This document shows positions 25,202 through 33,887 of a stretch of 64,000 nt of DNA, piece by piece. Both the position numbers and the translations under genes were made by a program. Positions within the stretch are counted from its first letter, which is position 1; every line of letters starts with the position of its first letter. The notes below the pieces were generated by a model that did no database searches, had not been told where the DNA came from, and worked only from the letters and a program-made list of their open reading frames with translations. Source of the DNA: DASYAE01 sp036501535 (GTDB taxonomy: Bacteria > Actinomycetota > Actinomycetes > Streptomycetales > Catenulisporaceae); contig DASYAE010000062.1 of the NCBI GenBank assembly GCA_036501535.1, positions 20,931 to 84,930 on the forward strand, read 5' to 3'.

Positions 25202-25576
25202 TCAGAGGTCGATGTGGTCCGCCATGGCGCGCATCTGGTGCCGGGCCAGGGCCAGGTTCGCCCGGGACTTGTCCAGCGCGAAGTAGAGGAAGAGACCCGA
25301 GCCGGAGCGGCCGGTCAGCGGGCGGATCAGGTGGTACTGGCGGCCGAGGGTGATGAGGATGTCCTCGATGGCGTCGTTCATGTTCAGCATCTCCATCGTG
25401 CGCATCTTGGACCGCACCACCTCGGTGTTGCCCGCCGCCGCGATGGTGAGGTCCAGGTCTTTGGACACGCAGATCGCGCCGAGCGCCATGCCGCTGGTGT
25501 AGTCGACCAGCGCGACACCGATGGCGCCGTCGATGTTCATGGCTTCCTTGAGCGCGGCGTCTATGGTCACCGACAT
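25202..25576 (-). CDS. Roadblock/LC7-domain protein
   Basis: 124 residues forming one roadblock domain: DGAIGVALVDYTSGMALG in the first strands and MRTMEMLNMNDAIEDILITLG in the central helix. In actinomycetes such proteins usually sit in conservons with a kinase, a DUF742 protein and a small GTPase, acting as GTPase-activating or scaffold subunits. None of those partners is adjacent here. The ATG at 25576 has AAGGA about seven bases upstream. The ATG at 25579 is nearly as good. The frame is open much further upstream, but that extension is Arg/Pro-rich and rejected. Confidence 0.8.
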   Translation of the reverse strand: MSVTIDAALKEAMNIDGAIGVALVDYTSGMALGAICVSKDLDLTIAAAGNTEVVRSKMRTMEMLNMNDAIEDILITLGRQYHLIRPLTGRSGSGLFLYFALDKSRANLALARHQMRAMADHIDL

Positions 25577-26017
25577 CATGAGTTCCTTAGCTCGCAGGGA
25601 TGCGGATATGCCGGACTGGGGTCTGCGTCCGGATTTCGCTGCGGTCCGCCCGGGCGGGCTCAGGCCGGCCGACTGCCGGGCGTCGTCCGGCGTCCCGTCC
25701 TGCGGACCCGGCGGGCCCTGCCTCCTGCGCGCTGGCACGCTCTCACCACCTCCGCCTTCACCGGTTGACGCCGTCCGGGCGCGCCGCCGGCTCCGGTGGA
25801 CCGGATCCGGCGCCGGCGCGGCGGGCTTTCCGTCGCTGTGGACGAACCTCCCAGAATCCCGGCGCCGCCGTATGGCGCTCGGCCGGATGGCCGCTGCAGG
25901 TCCGAAGCGTTCAGCGCACGCCACGGCGCGCCACAGCAGCGCGTCGGCGCACCCGGGCGCGGGGTGGCCGCCGCGGCGCGGGGTATGACTTCGGTATCTG
26001 AGTTACGGTGCCGCCGA
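25577..26017. other. Intergenic region, no supported gene
   Basis: About 440 bases between the ROK regulator stop and the roadblock start. Several overlapping open frames exist on both strands, but all have shadow composition and no ribosome site. It presumably holds the roadblock promoter. Confidence 0.45.
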
Positions 26018-27463
26018 CTACTGGCTCTGATGCGTGTCGAACGTGTGGTCGCGCGCGACCTCGACCGCGGTCGCGATGGCGCCGAGCAGGACGGCGTCCT
26101 CGCCGAGCGCCGAGGGCTCGATCCGGGGGCGCAGCGGGCTGAGCCCGCGCAGCGCCTTCTCCAGCGGGCCGACCAGCAGGTCCGTGTTGCGCCCGACGCC
26201 GCCGCCGAGGACCACCAGCTCCGGGTCGAGCACCGCGGCCAGCGCGGCGACGACGTGGCCGAGCCGCGCGCCCTCGTGGTCGACCGCCGCCTGCGCCGCC
26301 GCCTCGCCGCGCCGGGCCGCCTGGAAGACGTCCTTCGCGCTCGCGACGTCGTCGAGGCCGAAGCTGCGGCCGAGCCGGACCACCGCGTCCGCGGCGACCG
26401 CGTCCTCCAGCTCGCCGCGGCGGGAGGCCGGATCGGCGGCGTGCGCGGGACCGGCGCCCTGCGCGGCCTCGTCGGCGAGCGGCAGCGGGTGCATCGGCAG
26501 GTATCCGACCTCGCCGGCCGCGCCGGTGCTGCCGCGGAAGAGCTTGCCGTCGGCCACGATCCCACAGCCGGCGCCGGTGCCGACCATCAGGTAGACGAAC
26601 AGCCGGCAGCCGCGGCCCGCGCCGAACGCGTACTCGCCGAGCGCGGCCAGGTTCGCGTCGTTGACCACCTCGACCGGGACGCCGAGCTCGTCCCGGATCT
26701 GCTCGAACACGCCCGATCCGCTCCAGCCCGGCAGGTTCGGGGCGAGCCGGACCCGGTGGCTGGCCGGGTCGATCACGCCCGGGCTGCCGACCACCGCCTG
26801 GATCAGCCGGCCCGCGTCGACGCCCGCCTCGGTGACGGCCGCGCGGGCCAGCTCGGCCGCGCGGTGCACGGTCGCGCCCGCGCCGCGGGCGGTGTTGCGC
26901 CGGTCGCGGCGGCACACGATGGTGCCGTCGAGGTCGGCGACCGCGGCCCGGATCCAGCCGCGGCCGATGTCGAGCCCGAGCACGTATCCGGCGGTCGGGT
27001 CGGCCTCGTAGAGCACCGCGCTGCGCCCGCGGCCCTGCTGGACCGTCTCGCCGGTCTGCCGCACCAGTCCGGACTGCTCCAGGTTGGCCAGTGCGGAGGA
27101 GACGGTCGGCTTCGACAGGCCGGTGGTGCGGGCCAGTTCCGCGCGCGAGGCGGCGCCGGCCGCGCGCAGGGCGTCCAGCAGCGTGCGCTCGTTGAAGCTG
27201 CGCAGCACCACGCGGTTCCACGGGACCGCGCCGGGGGAGGCCCCTGCGGTCGCCGACTCAGCCTGTTGCTCGGCCTGTTGCTCGGCACTGTGCTCGGCCT
27301 GGTCAGCGCCGGCAGCCTGACGCTCCGTCACCTCGCGTTGCGCGTCGGCGGCACCGCCGGCGATGATCAGCCGCTTCGCGTCGCGGGCCGCCTTGTCCGC
27401 CGCGGCGTCTCCGCCTGGTGCGGAACCTCCGGTGCTCGCCTTCGTCACGCGCATCAGCCGCAC
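26018..27463 (-). CDS. ROK-family transcriptional repressor
   Basis: 481 residues. A long Gln/Glu/Ala-rich N-terminal tail (about 1-80) precedes a winged helix at about 91-135 (SRAELARTTGLSKPTVSSALANLEQSGLV region) and a ROK sugar-kinase-like domain from residue 158 (VLGLDIGRGWIRAAVADLDG; VGTGAGCGIVADG). The usual zinc site CxCGxxGC is missing; that stretch has no cysteine. Such regulators bind sugars or sugar phosphates and leave palindromic operators. GTG 27463 follows GAGAGG. It is divergent from a permease-kinase operon whose promoter overlaps a perfect AAGTTAGCTAACTT palindrome, the likely target. Related sites precede the GH9 and lectin genes. Confidence 0.9.
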   Translation of the reverse strand: MRLMRVTKASTGGSAPGGDAAADKAARDAKRLIIAGGAADAQREVTERQAAGADQAEHSAEQQAEQQAESATAGASPGAVPWNRVVLRSFNERTLLDALRAAGAASRAELARTTGLSKPTVSSALANLEQSGLVRQTGETVQQGRGRSAVLYEADPTAGYVLGLDIGRGWIRAAVADLDGTIVCRRDRRNTARGAGATVHRAAELARAAVTEAGVDAGRLIQAVVGSPGVIDPASHRVRLAPNLPGWSGSGVFEQIRDELGVPVEVVNDANLAALGEYAFGAGRGCRLFVYLMVGTGAGCGIVADGKLFRGSTGAAGEVGYLPMHPLPLADEAAQGAGPAHAADPASRRGELEDAVAADAVVRLGRSFGLDDVASAKDVFQAARRGEAAAQAAVDHEGARLGHVVAALAAVLDPELVVLGGGVGRNTDLLVGPLEKALRGLSPLRPRIEPSALGEDAVLLGAIATAVEVARDHTFDTHQSQ

Positions 27464-27554
27464 GACCGCCTCTCGTCCTGTTCACACTTTAGAACGCGGC
27501 CGTGGTGCGCTGCGGCAACGGCCTCGAATGGTCGCCCGGACGCGCGGGCGACCC

Positions 27555-27583
27555 TTGACCATTTAAATAAAGTTAGCTAACTT
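27555..27583 (+). promoter_or_regulatory. Promoter with overlapping palindromic operator
   Basis: TTGACC at 27555-27560, a 17-base spacer and TAACTT at 27578-27583 make a sigma70-type promoter for the permease-kinase operon. The perfect 14-bp palindrome AAGTTAGCTAACTT (27570-27583) covers the -10 box, so a bound repressor would block it. The ROK repressor encoded on the other side is the obvious candidate. Confidence 0.75.
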
Positions 27584-27647
27584 AACGAAATCAAAGCCGT
27601 TCGCGGCCCGGGCCGGGCCGCGGTCCGCCCCGGGAAGGGACCGCGCG

Positions 27648-29132
27648 ATGAGCGTCGAGAGCACGAGCAAGGCTCCACCGAGCGCCGCCGGATTCGTCCG
27701 CAGCATCGGCCTGTACCAGGCCACCGCGATCAACATGAGCCAGATCGTGGGCATCGGGCCCTTCGTCACCATCCCGCTGATGGTCGCGGCCTTCGGTGGG
27801 CCGCAGGCGATCATCGGCTGGATCGCCGGCGCGATCCTCGCCCTCGCCGACGGCCTGATCTGGGCCGAGCTCGGCGGATCCCTGCCCGGGGCCGGCGGCA
27901 GCTACGTGTATCTGCGCGAGGCGTTCCAGTACCGCACCGGCCGGCTGATGCCGTTCCTGTTCGTGTGGACCGCGATCCTGTTCATCCCGCTGATCATGTC
28001 GACCGGGATCCAGGGCTTCGTGCAGTACCTCGCCTACATCTGGCCCTCCATCACCCCCGGCCAGGGCGACCTGGTCGGGCTGGCCGCGATCCTGGCGATC
28101 TTCCTGCTGCTGACCCGGCGGGTCGAGTGGCTCGGCCGGATCGCCGGCGTGCTGTGGGTCGTGGTCATGGTCGCCGTCGCGGCCGTGATCGTCGCCGCCT
28201 TCATCCACTTCAGCGCGCACCGCGCCTTCACCTACCCGGCCGGCGCCTTCTCGCTCGGCCACGGCTCGTTCTGGGTCGGCTTCGCCGCCGGCCTGACCAT
28301 CGGCATCTACGACTATCTGGGCTACAACACCGCCGCCTACATGGGCGCCGAGATCAAGGAGCCCGGCCGGGTGCTGCCGCGCTCGATCATCGTCTCGGTG
28401 GTCGGCATCATGTTCATCTACCTGGCCCTGCAGATCGGCGTGCTCGGCGCGGTGAACTGGCAGGACATGACCAAGTCCGGCACCCCGGCGGCGCAGTTCG
28501 TGGCCGCCGTGGTGCTGCAGAACGCCTGGGGCAGCGGGGCCGCGAAGGTGATCGTCGGGCTGATCCTGGTCACCGCGCTCACGTCGGTGTTCGCCGGGCT
28601 GCTCGGCGGGTCGCGGGTGCCGTTCGACGCGGCGAGGGACGGGGTGTTCTTCCGCTCGTACGGCAGGCTGAGCCCGCGCACCGGGTTCCCCGTGCTCGGC
28701 GTGGCGACCGTGGCCGTGGTCACGGCGGCGGCGTTCCTGTTCGCCCGCCACGTCGGCGACACCGCGACCCACCCGCCGCTCACGACGCTGATCGCGCTTC
28801 TCACCACGGTCATGGTGATCGTCCAGTCGGCGGCCCAGATCGCGGCCGTCCCGGTGCTGCGCAAGCGGCAGCCGAACCTCAAGCGGCCCTACCGGATGCT
28901 GCTCTACCCGGTGCCGCTGGTCGTCGCGTTCGCCGGCTGGGCGACCGTCTACGGCTGGGCCGACAAGGCGAATCCGGGCATTCACCCGATCGAGTTCTCG
29001 CTGGCCTGGGTCGCGCTCGGCGTGCTGGCCTACCTCGGCTGGGCGAAGGCCGAGAAGACGTGGCCGTTCGGGCCCAAGGAGATCCGCGAGGACTACCTGG
29101 GCGCGAGCGAGCAGGTCGAGGAGACCGTGTGA
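27648..29132 (+). CDS. APC-superfamily permease
   Basis: 494 residues with about 12 hydrophobic segments. The first helix carries the family substrate-binding motif in INMSQIVGIGPFV, and LGGSLPGAGGSYVYLREAF is the helix 2-3 hairpin. A central block reads GFAAGLTIGIYDYLGYNTAAYMG. Most relatives import amino acids or amines. Coupling to a ROK kinase and a ROK repressor suggests instead an amino sugar or related compound, which is inference. AAGGGA lies about ten bases before ATG 27648. Its stop overlaps the kinase start by four bases. Confidence 0.85.
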   Translation: MSVESTSKAPPSAAGFVRSIGLYQATAINMSQIVGIGPFVTIPLMVAAFGGPQAIIGWIAGAILALADGLIWAELGGSLPGAGGSYVYLREAFQYRTGRLMPFLFVWTAILFIPLIMSTGIQGFVQYLAYIWPSITPGQGDLVGLAAILAIFLLLTRRVEWLGRIAGVLWVVVMVAVAAVIVAAFIHFSAHRAFTYPAGAFSLGHGSFWVGFAAGLTIGIYDYLGYNTAAYMGAEIKEPGRVLPRSIIVSVVGIMFIYLALQIGVLGAVNWQDMTKSGTPAAQFVAAVVLQNAWGSGAAKVIVGLILVTALTSVFAGLLGGSRVPFDAARDGVFFRSYGRLSPRTGFPVLGVATVAVVTAAAFLFARHVGDTATHPPLTTLIALLTTVMVIVQSAAQIAAVPVLRKRQPNLKRPYRMLLYPVPLVVAFAGWATVYGWADKANPGIHPIEFSLAWVALGVLAYLGWAKAEKTWPFGPKEIREDYLGASEQVEETV

Positions 29133-30127
29133 GCCACCGGGACGCCGGCTCGCCGGCGTCGCAACCAGCACAGCCCGCCGGCCTGCCGGCGTCGCAACCG
29201 GCGCCGGGCGGCGGCGCGGACTTCGTGGTCGGCGTGGACTTCGGCGGCACGAAGATCGCGGTGGCGACCGCGGCGCTCGGCGGCGAGCTGCTGGCCTCCG
29301 CGCGGATCGACACCGACGCGCCGCGCGGCGCCCGGCAGGCGGTGGACCGCGCGCTGCTGCTGGCGAAGCAGCTGATCGGCGCGGCCGAGGCGGCGACCGG
29401 CGGCCGCTGCCTCGCCGCCGCGGCGGTCAGCCCGGGCGTGGTGCGCGAGGACGGCATCGCCTTCGCGCCGAACGTGCCCGGCTGGCAGTCGCTCGCCCTG
29501 CCCGGGCTGCTGCGCGAAGGGCTCGGCCTCGACCGGGTGGCGTACGCCAACGACGTGAAGGCCGCGGGCGTCGCCGAGGCCCGGCGCGGCGCGCTGCGCG
29601 ACGCGGACCCGGCGCTGTTCCTGAGCCTGGGCACCGGGATCGGCGCCGCCGTGTTCGCCGGCGGGCGGCTCGTGCGCGGCGCGCACGGCGCCGCCGGCGA
29701 GATCGGCTACGTCCTGCGCGGCGTGCAGGACGTCGGCGGTGCGGCGTCGGGCCGGGCCCCGCTGGAGGAGCTGGCCGGGGGAGCGGGACTGGCCGCCGGC
29801 GGCGCCCGGCTGCTGGGCCGCCGGGTGACGGCGGCCCAGCTGTTCGCCTCAGCTGACCCGCGGGTCGCGGCCTTCGTGGACGGCGCGCTGGACGAGCTGG
29901 CCGTGCACGTGGCCAACCTCGCCGTCGCGCTCGACCCGCAGCGCGTCGCGGTCGGCGGCGGATTCCTCGGCTCGGCCGAGCGGATCCTGCCGGCGCTGCG
30001 GCGGCGGCTGGCCGAGGCGGTCCCGTTCCCGCCGCAGCTGGTCCGGGCGCACTTCGAGCAGGACTCGGCGCTGCGCGGCGCGGTCCTCCTGGCGTCGGAC
30101 GAAGCGGAACTCGCCCGGTCCGGCTGA
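29129..30127 (+). CDS. ROK-family sugar kinase
   Basis: 332 residues without a DNA-binding domain. The ATP-binding strand is VVGVDFGGTKIAVA, the sugar-binding/catalytic loop is YANDVKAAGVAEAR (Asp as base), and LSLGTGIGAAVFAGG is the second phosphate loop. The zinc-binding CxCGxxGC element is absent, as in the neighbouring repressor. The first about 30 residues are a Pro/Ala/Gln tail with a short internal repeat. GTG 29129 is inside the permease stop (GTGA overlap), so translation is coupled. It likely phosphorylates the sugar brought in by the permease. Confidence 0.87.
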   Translation: MSHRDAGSPASQPAQPAGLPASQPAPGGGADFVVGVDFGGTKIAVATAALGGELLASARIDTDAPRGARQAVDRALLLAKQLIGAAEAATGGRCLAAAAVSPGVVREDGIAFAPNVPGWQSLALPGLLREGLGLDRVAYANDVKAAGVAEARRGALRDADPALFLSLGTGIGAAVFAGGRLVRGAHGAAGEIGYVLRGVQDVGGAASGRAPLEELAGGAGLAAGGARLLGRRVTAAQLFASADPRVAAFVDGALDELAVHVANLAVALDPQRVAVGGGFLGSAERILPALRRRLAEAVPFPPQLVRAHFEQDSALRGAVLLASDEAELARSG

Positions 30128-30158
30128 GGCGGCGCCAACCCCCGGGGGCGCGCAGGAC

Positions 30159-30188
30159 GCGGAGCAGGGAATCCGTCCCCTGCTCCGC
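30159..30188. terminator. Bidirectional hairpin terminator
   Basis: GCGGAGCAGGG, eight bases, CCCTGCTCCGC forms a perfect 11-bp stem between the convergent ROK kinase and GH9 genes. Confidence 0.8.
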
Positions 30189-30216
30189 GCCCTCGCCGCC
30201 CGCGGCGCTCGGGCGG

Positions 30217-32216
30217 TCAGTGCTTCTTCGCGATGTCACTGCCGAGCAGCGACTCCTGCAGCGCGCCGGCCAGGACGGCGCTGCCGGTCATGTCCAGCGC
30301 CGGCTCGCTGGACTGCCAGGACCGCACGTCGTCCACGTATTCGCCGCCGTGGCCGGTGAAGGTGGTGAACGAGTCGTTCTCGCACTTCTTCATGCCGTCC
30401 TGCAGGTCGCCGAGCCCGCCGCTGAAGGTGTCCGTGCCGTTTGGCCCGTTGACCACGGCGCCGACGTCCACCGCGCTGTCGAGGTTCTCCAGCTGTCCGC
30501 CCATGCAGGTCGGATAGGTGGTGCCGACCCCGGCCATGAAGCTGGTGCCCCAGGCGTTGCCGCCGAGCAGCCAGTCGCGCTGCTCCCCGGCGAAGGCCGC
30601 GTAGGTGGTGTCGCCGCTGGCCTTCTGGTACAGCGCCTCGGTGGAGACGAACCCGAAGGTGTGCGAGTCGACGTCGAAGTTCGTGTAGTCGCCGCCCTCG
30701 CGGAAGATGTCCTTGCCGGCCGTGCCCGCCGCGCCGGCCAGCTGCGACTTGAGGTCCGCGATCAGGTCGGCGGGGGTGACCGCGAGGCCGGACGGGCTGC
30801 CGGCGTTGTGGATCGCGGTGATCAGGTCCGCGTGCGCCAGGGCGCTGACGTCGTACAGGTTCAGCGTGTCCTGACCCGAGTCGTCCTTGATGTAGTCGGA
30901 GGCGTAGGTCGCCGCCTGGTCCAGGTACGGGGTGTAGGTCGAGGACGGGTCGCCGAGCTGCTGCTGGGCCAGCGTGATCTCGGTCGCGGCCAGCTCCATC
31001 GCGTCGTGCCAGATGCCCTCGGGGTAGTACGCCTCGGGCAGCGCCGACTCGAGGCTGTCGCTCTCGGCCGCGGAGGTGTCCGCCAGCGCGTAGAGCGAGG
31101 TGGCGTCGTTCAGCTCGGTCTTCGCGTCGGCGGTGTCGCCGGACAGCTCGTCCTGCCGCGAGGCGAACGCGAACGCGGCGGAGACCCGCCCGACCACGTC
31201 CGGCGAGATCTTCGCGCCCGGCGCGGCGGCCTCGAAGACCGGGCGGTGCGCGGCGGCGTACTTGTCCGTCGAGGCGGTGTCGGAGTCGTCGGCCTGCGGC
31301 AGCCGCCACAGGTCGTGGTCGCCGTAGTACGTGCTCTCATTGCCTTCGCCGATGCCGGCCTGGAGGTACAGCGTCTTCGTCGTCGGGTCGTACATCTGGT
31401 TCAGCCACTGGGTGCCGTACTGCGCCTCGGCGGTCAGCGAGGCCGGGGCGGCCGAGCCGAGCGCCAGCGCCGAGGAGTAGAGCAGGTCGTCGGCGTACGA
31501 GGCGGTGAAGGTGAACTTCAGGTAGTCGCCGGCGTCGAACCAGCCGCCCTCGGCGTCCACCGGCGCGGCCCCGGAGACCGCCTTGAGGCTGCCGCTGATC
31601 TGATCGCCGGTGCCGCCGTCGCTGTTCGCGATGAAAGTCGGGGTCTGATAGACGGTGGCGCTCGCGTCGTTCAGGTGCGAGGGCTTGCGGTCCAGGGCGG
31701 TGCTCGCCTGGTCGGCGCCGTCGCGCTGGTTCTGGAAAAAGGTGACCCCGTCGGCCACCAGCGGGCCGTAGAGGTCTGCGGCGCTCTCCACCTTGAAGGT
31801 GTCCGAGGAGGCGCTGTCGGTGCCGGAGACGGTGACGTGGTAGGTGCCGTCCGCGGTGACCTTCGAGAAGTCGATCGGATAGACGTCGGGGTAGGTCGAG
31901 TTCCACGAGCCGCGGCTGGTCGTGGTGACCGAGCCGCTCGCGGCCGTCGTGCCTGAGGAGCTGACGACCTTGTAGGTCTCGCCGGACAGCGCCTTCGTCG
32001 ACATCAGATACGCGATCTTGGTGTCGGTGGACAGATAGCCGTCCTGGTCGGTGCGCAGCAGCGCGGCGGTCGCGGCGTGGGCCGGCGCGGGCAGCAGCGC
32101 CGCGGCGCCGGCGGCGAGGCCGGCCGCGGCGGCCACGGCCAGCGCCCTGGTGCGGCGGCCACGGCCAGCGCCCTGGTGCGGCGGCGGGGACGGGGGCGTC
32201 GTGGGAGCAGGTGCAT
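30217..32216 (-). pseudogene. GH9 endoglucanase, frameshifted in the signal peptide
   Basis: The natural start is ATG 32216, with AGGAG about seven bases upstream. It opens a basic Tat/Sec-like leader (MHLLPRRPRPRRRTRALAV), then leaves frame because of a 26-bp tandem duplication (32126-32177). Removing one copy restores a 657-residue secreted enzyme with a clean AHA cleavage region. The rest is intact: an N-terminal Ig-like cellulase domain (about 25-115 counting from GTG 32136), then the GH9 barrel with WFDAGDYLKF (catalytic Asp pair, residues 201-204) and a terminal SSEPALDMTGS carrying the acid Glu. GTG 32136 could give a 639-residue product but without the charged leader. It is likely inactive, phase-variable, or an assembly error. 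It would cleave beta-1,4-glucans outside the cell. Confidence 0.85.
32126..32177. repeat. Perfect 26-bp tandem duplication
   Basis: Positions 32126-32151 are repeated exactly at 32152-32177, and the next six bases match the repeat start again. Since 26 is not a multiple of three, the extra copy throws the GH9 signal peptide out of frame. Slipped-strand gain or loss could switch the gene. Confidence 0.95.
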
Positions 32217-32275
32217 TCGGTGACTCCTGACGGGGGCGGCACGCGCTGGAGCGGGTCGGTAGGGGGAAAATTGTC

Positions 32276-32332
32276 AGTTAACTTTACTAACTTGCTGGAT
32301 CGCACCGTACTGAGCGGGTCACCGACCGTCAA
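32276..32332 (-). promoter_or_regulatory. GH9 promoter and operator
   Basis: On the minus strand, TTGACG (32332-32327), 17 bases and TACGGT (32309-32304) form the promoter. AAGTTAGTAAAGTTAACT (32293-32276) lies about ten bases past the -10 box, where transcription begins. The same 18-mer with one change precedes the divergent secreted-protein gene. A repressor bound here would block initiation. Confidence 0.65.
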
Positions 32333-32424
32333 GACCTCCGGCGCGTACTTTTGCCCACCGCGCGGCCGAATTGCGGCGCGGGCGCGCGCCGGGTCAAAAA
32401 CGGGCCAAGGCGGGCGCGCACCGC

Positions 32425-32483
32425 TTGACCGGCCCGCCGCGGTGGCGTAATTTCCGGCGAGAAGTTAGTAAAGTTATCTAACG
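32425..32483 (+). promoter_or_regulatory. Promoter and operator of the secreted lectin-like gene
   Basis: TTGACC (32425-32430), 17 bases and TAATTT (32448-32453) form a good promoter. AAGTTAGTAAAGTTATCT (32462-32479), extended by AAC to a GTTAG...CTAAC inverted repeat, covers the start region. It is 17/18 identical to the GH9 operator. The 372-base divergent spacer 32217-32588 holds no gene. Confidence 0.7.
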
Positions 32484-32588
32484 ATTAAAACCGGCTCGGA
32501 GCCGGCGGCGCACGGGTTCTCCCAGGTCGGCACAGTCTCAGGTCCACACAGCATCCGCGTTCCCCCGTCCGCGAAAGGACCCCTCTCC

Positions 32589-33332
32589 ATGCGGTTGACC
32601 CGGTGGCGCCCGACCAGGCGCCACGTGACGCTCCTGACCGCCGGGCTGCTGGCGGTGGCCATGGCCGCCTTCGGCATGCTCGCCTCCAGCCCCGCCGCTC
32701 AGGCTTCGACGACGCGCAACTTCCTGGTCACCCTGTACGGCTGGCCGGACAACTCCCCGCCCGGCGACGCGATCGCCTATCCCGAGGACGGCGGCTACCC
32801 GACGATCCACAACGTGGCCAGCGGGACCGGCACCTACGCCAACCCGATCACTTACGCGACCGACCAGTCGGAGCTGGCCGTCGGGACCATCGTGTACTAC
32901 CCGTACCTGCACCGGTACTTCATCATGGAGGACGACTGCACCGAGTGCGACGAGGACTGGACCGGCTCCGGTCCGGACGGCGGCCCCGGGCTCTACCACA
33001 TCGACCTGTGGATCGGCGGCCAGGGCGGCAACACGAACGACGTGATCAACTGCGAGGACGACCTGACCCAGAACTCCTCGCCGGTGATCGTCGATCCGCC
33101 CAGCAACGAGCCGGTCGACACCACGCCGCTATTTAACTCCTCGGGCAACTCCTGCTACAACCCGTCCAGCTTCAGCGGCGGCGGAGGCGGCGGCTCCGGC
33201 TCGGCCGACACGATCGTCGGGAACAATTCAGGGCTCTGTCTGAGCGTGACCGGCTCCTCCACCTCGCCCGGCGCCACCGCCGACATGTACACCTGCAACG
33301 GCAGCGCCAGCGAGTTCTGGACCGTGGGCTGA
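32589..33332 (+). CDS. Secreted protein with truncated ricin-type lectin tail
   Basis: 247 residues. The basic leader and hydrophobic core end near AAQA (residues about 1-38, signal peptide). The body (about 42-175) reads like a double-psi-barrel-type secreted domain, with YPTIHNVASGTGTYANPITY and YFIMEDDCTECDEDW. The function is unclear, perhaps polysaccharide binding or lysis. A Gly/Ser linker leads to NSGLCLSVTGSSTSPGATA and ends at SASEFWTVG, which is only the first third of a ricin beta-trefoil module. The ORF stops cleanly and a terminator follows. It shares its operator with the GH9 gene, so co-regulation with cellulose degradation is likely. GAAAGGA precedes the ATG. Confidence 0.72.
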   Translation: MRLTRWRPTRRHVTLLTAGLLAVAMAAFGMLASSPAAQASTTRNFLVTLYGWPDNSPPGDAIAYPEDGGYPTIHNVASGTGTYANPITYATDQSELAVGTIVYYPYLHRYFIMEDDCTECDEDWTGSGPDGGPGLYHIDLWIGGQGGNTNDVINCEDDLTQNSSPVIVDPPSNEPVDTTPLFNSSGNSCYNPSSFSGGGGGGSGSADTIVGNNSGLCLSVTGSSTSPGATADMYTCNGSASEFWTVG

Positions 33333-33341
33333 TCCCCGGCC

Positions 33342-33373
33342 GGGCCGGGAGCGCCGCAGCGCGCTCCCGGCCC
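33342..33373. terminator. Hairpin terminator
   Basis: GGGCCGGGAGCGC, six bases, GCGCTCCCGGCCC is a perfect 13-bp stem starting ten bases after the stop of the secreted lectin-like gene. Confidence 0.85.
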
Positions 33374-33473
33374 TTCGCCTTCGAACGGTCCGCCTGTCGG
33401 CACCGCGCGCTACTCTCACAACAGTATTTGATGTTCTGCGAGCCCTGACCGCCGCGGCCCGAGAGGGACGATC

Positions 33474-33887
33474 GTGGACCTGTCGACAATGCTCATGCCC
33501 GGTGCGCAGTCGCTCGCCTCGGCGATGCTCGGCGACGCCTGGAGCGCCACCCGCGACGCGATCGCGCGCCGCTGGGGCCGGGCCGGCCGCGCCGAGCTCA
33601 CCGAGGCCCAGGCCCACCTCGAGGCCTCCCGGGCGCGCGCGAACACGCTCGTGGCCGGCACCGCCGATCCGGCGCAGCGCGACCGGATCCTGGTGGCCTA
33701 CTGGATCGGCTACCTCGCCGCGCTGCTGGACGAGCGCCCCGACCTGGGCGAGGCCATCAGTTCCCTGAGGCCGGCCCCCGCCGCCGCGCCGCGCGGCGAC
33801 GTGCACAACAACACCTCCGGGACCGTCAACGGCTCCGTGGTGCAGGCGCGGGACATCAGCGGCGGCGTGAACTACTGGAACCGCTGA
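33474..33887 (+). CDS. Small protein ending in a RHIM-like amyloid motif
   Basis: 137 residues. The first about 95 residues are helical (SATRDAIARRWGRAGRAEL, then DRILVAYWIGYLAALLDE). A short Pro/Ala linker follows. Residues 111-133 fit N-x-x-S-G-x-V-x-G-x-V-V-Q-A-x-x-I-x-G-G-V. Its V-Q-A core in Gly/Asn-rich context matches RHIM-like bacterial amyloid signalling sequences, which transmit activation from NLR-type receptors to effectors by prion-like templating. No NLR receptor with the same motif is in this window. GTG 33474 has GAGAGGGA about seven bases upstream. The N-terminal domain is not identified. Antiviral or self-recognition signalling is inference. Confidence 0.7.
   Translation: MDLSTMLMPGAQSLASAMLGDAWSATRDAIARRWGRAGRAELTEAQAHLEASRARANTLVAGTADPAQRDRILVAYWIGYLAALLDERPDLGEAISSLRPAPAAAPRGDVHNNTSGTVNGSVVQARDISGGVNYWNR

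Noticed and set aside
25660..26565. Minus-strand 301-codon frame overlapping the ROK repressor
   Set aside because: Its Ser/Arg/Pro-rich product has no fold and it overlaps the well-supported ROK frame.
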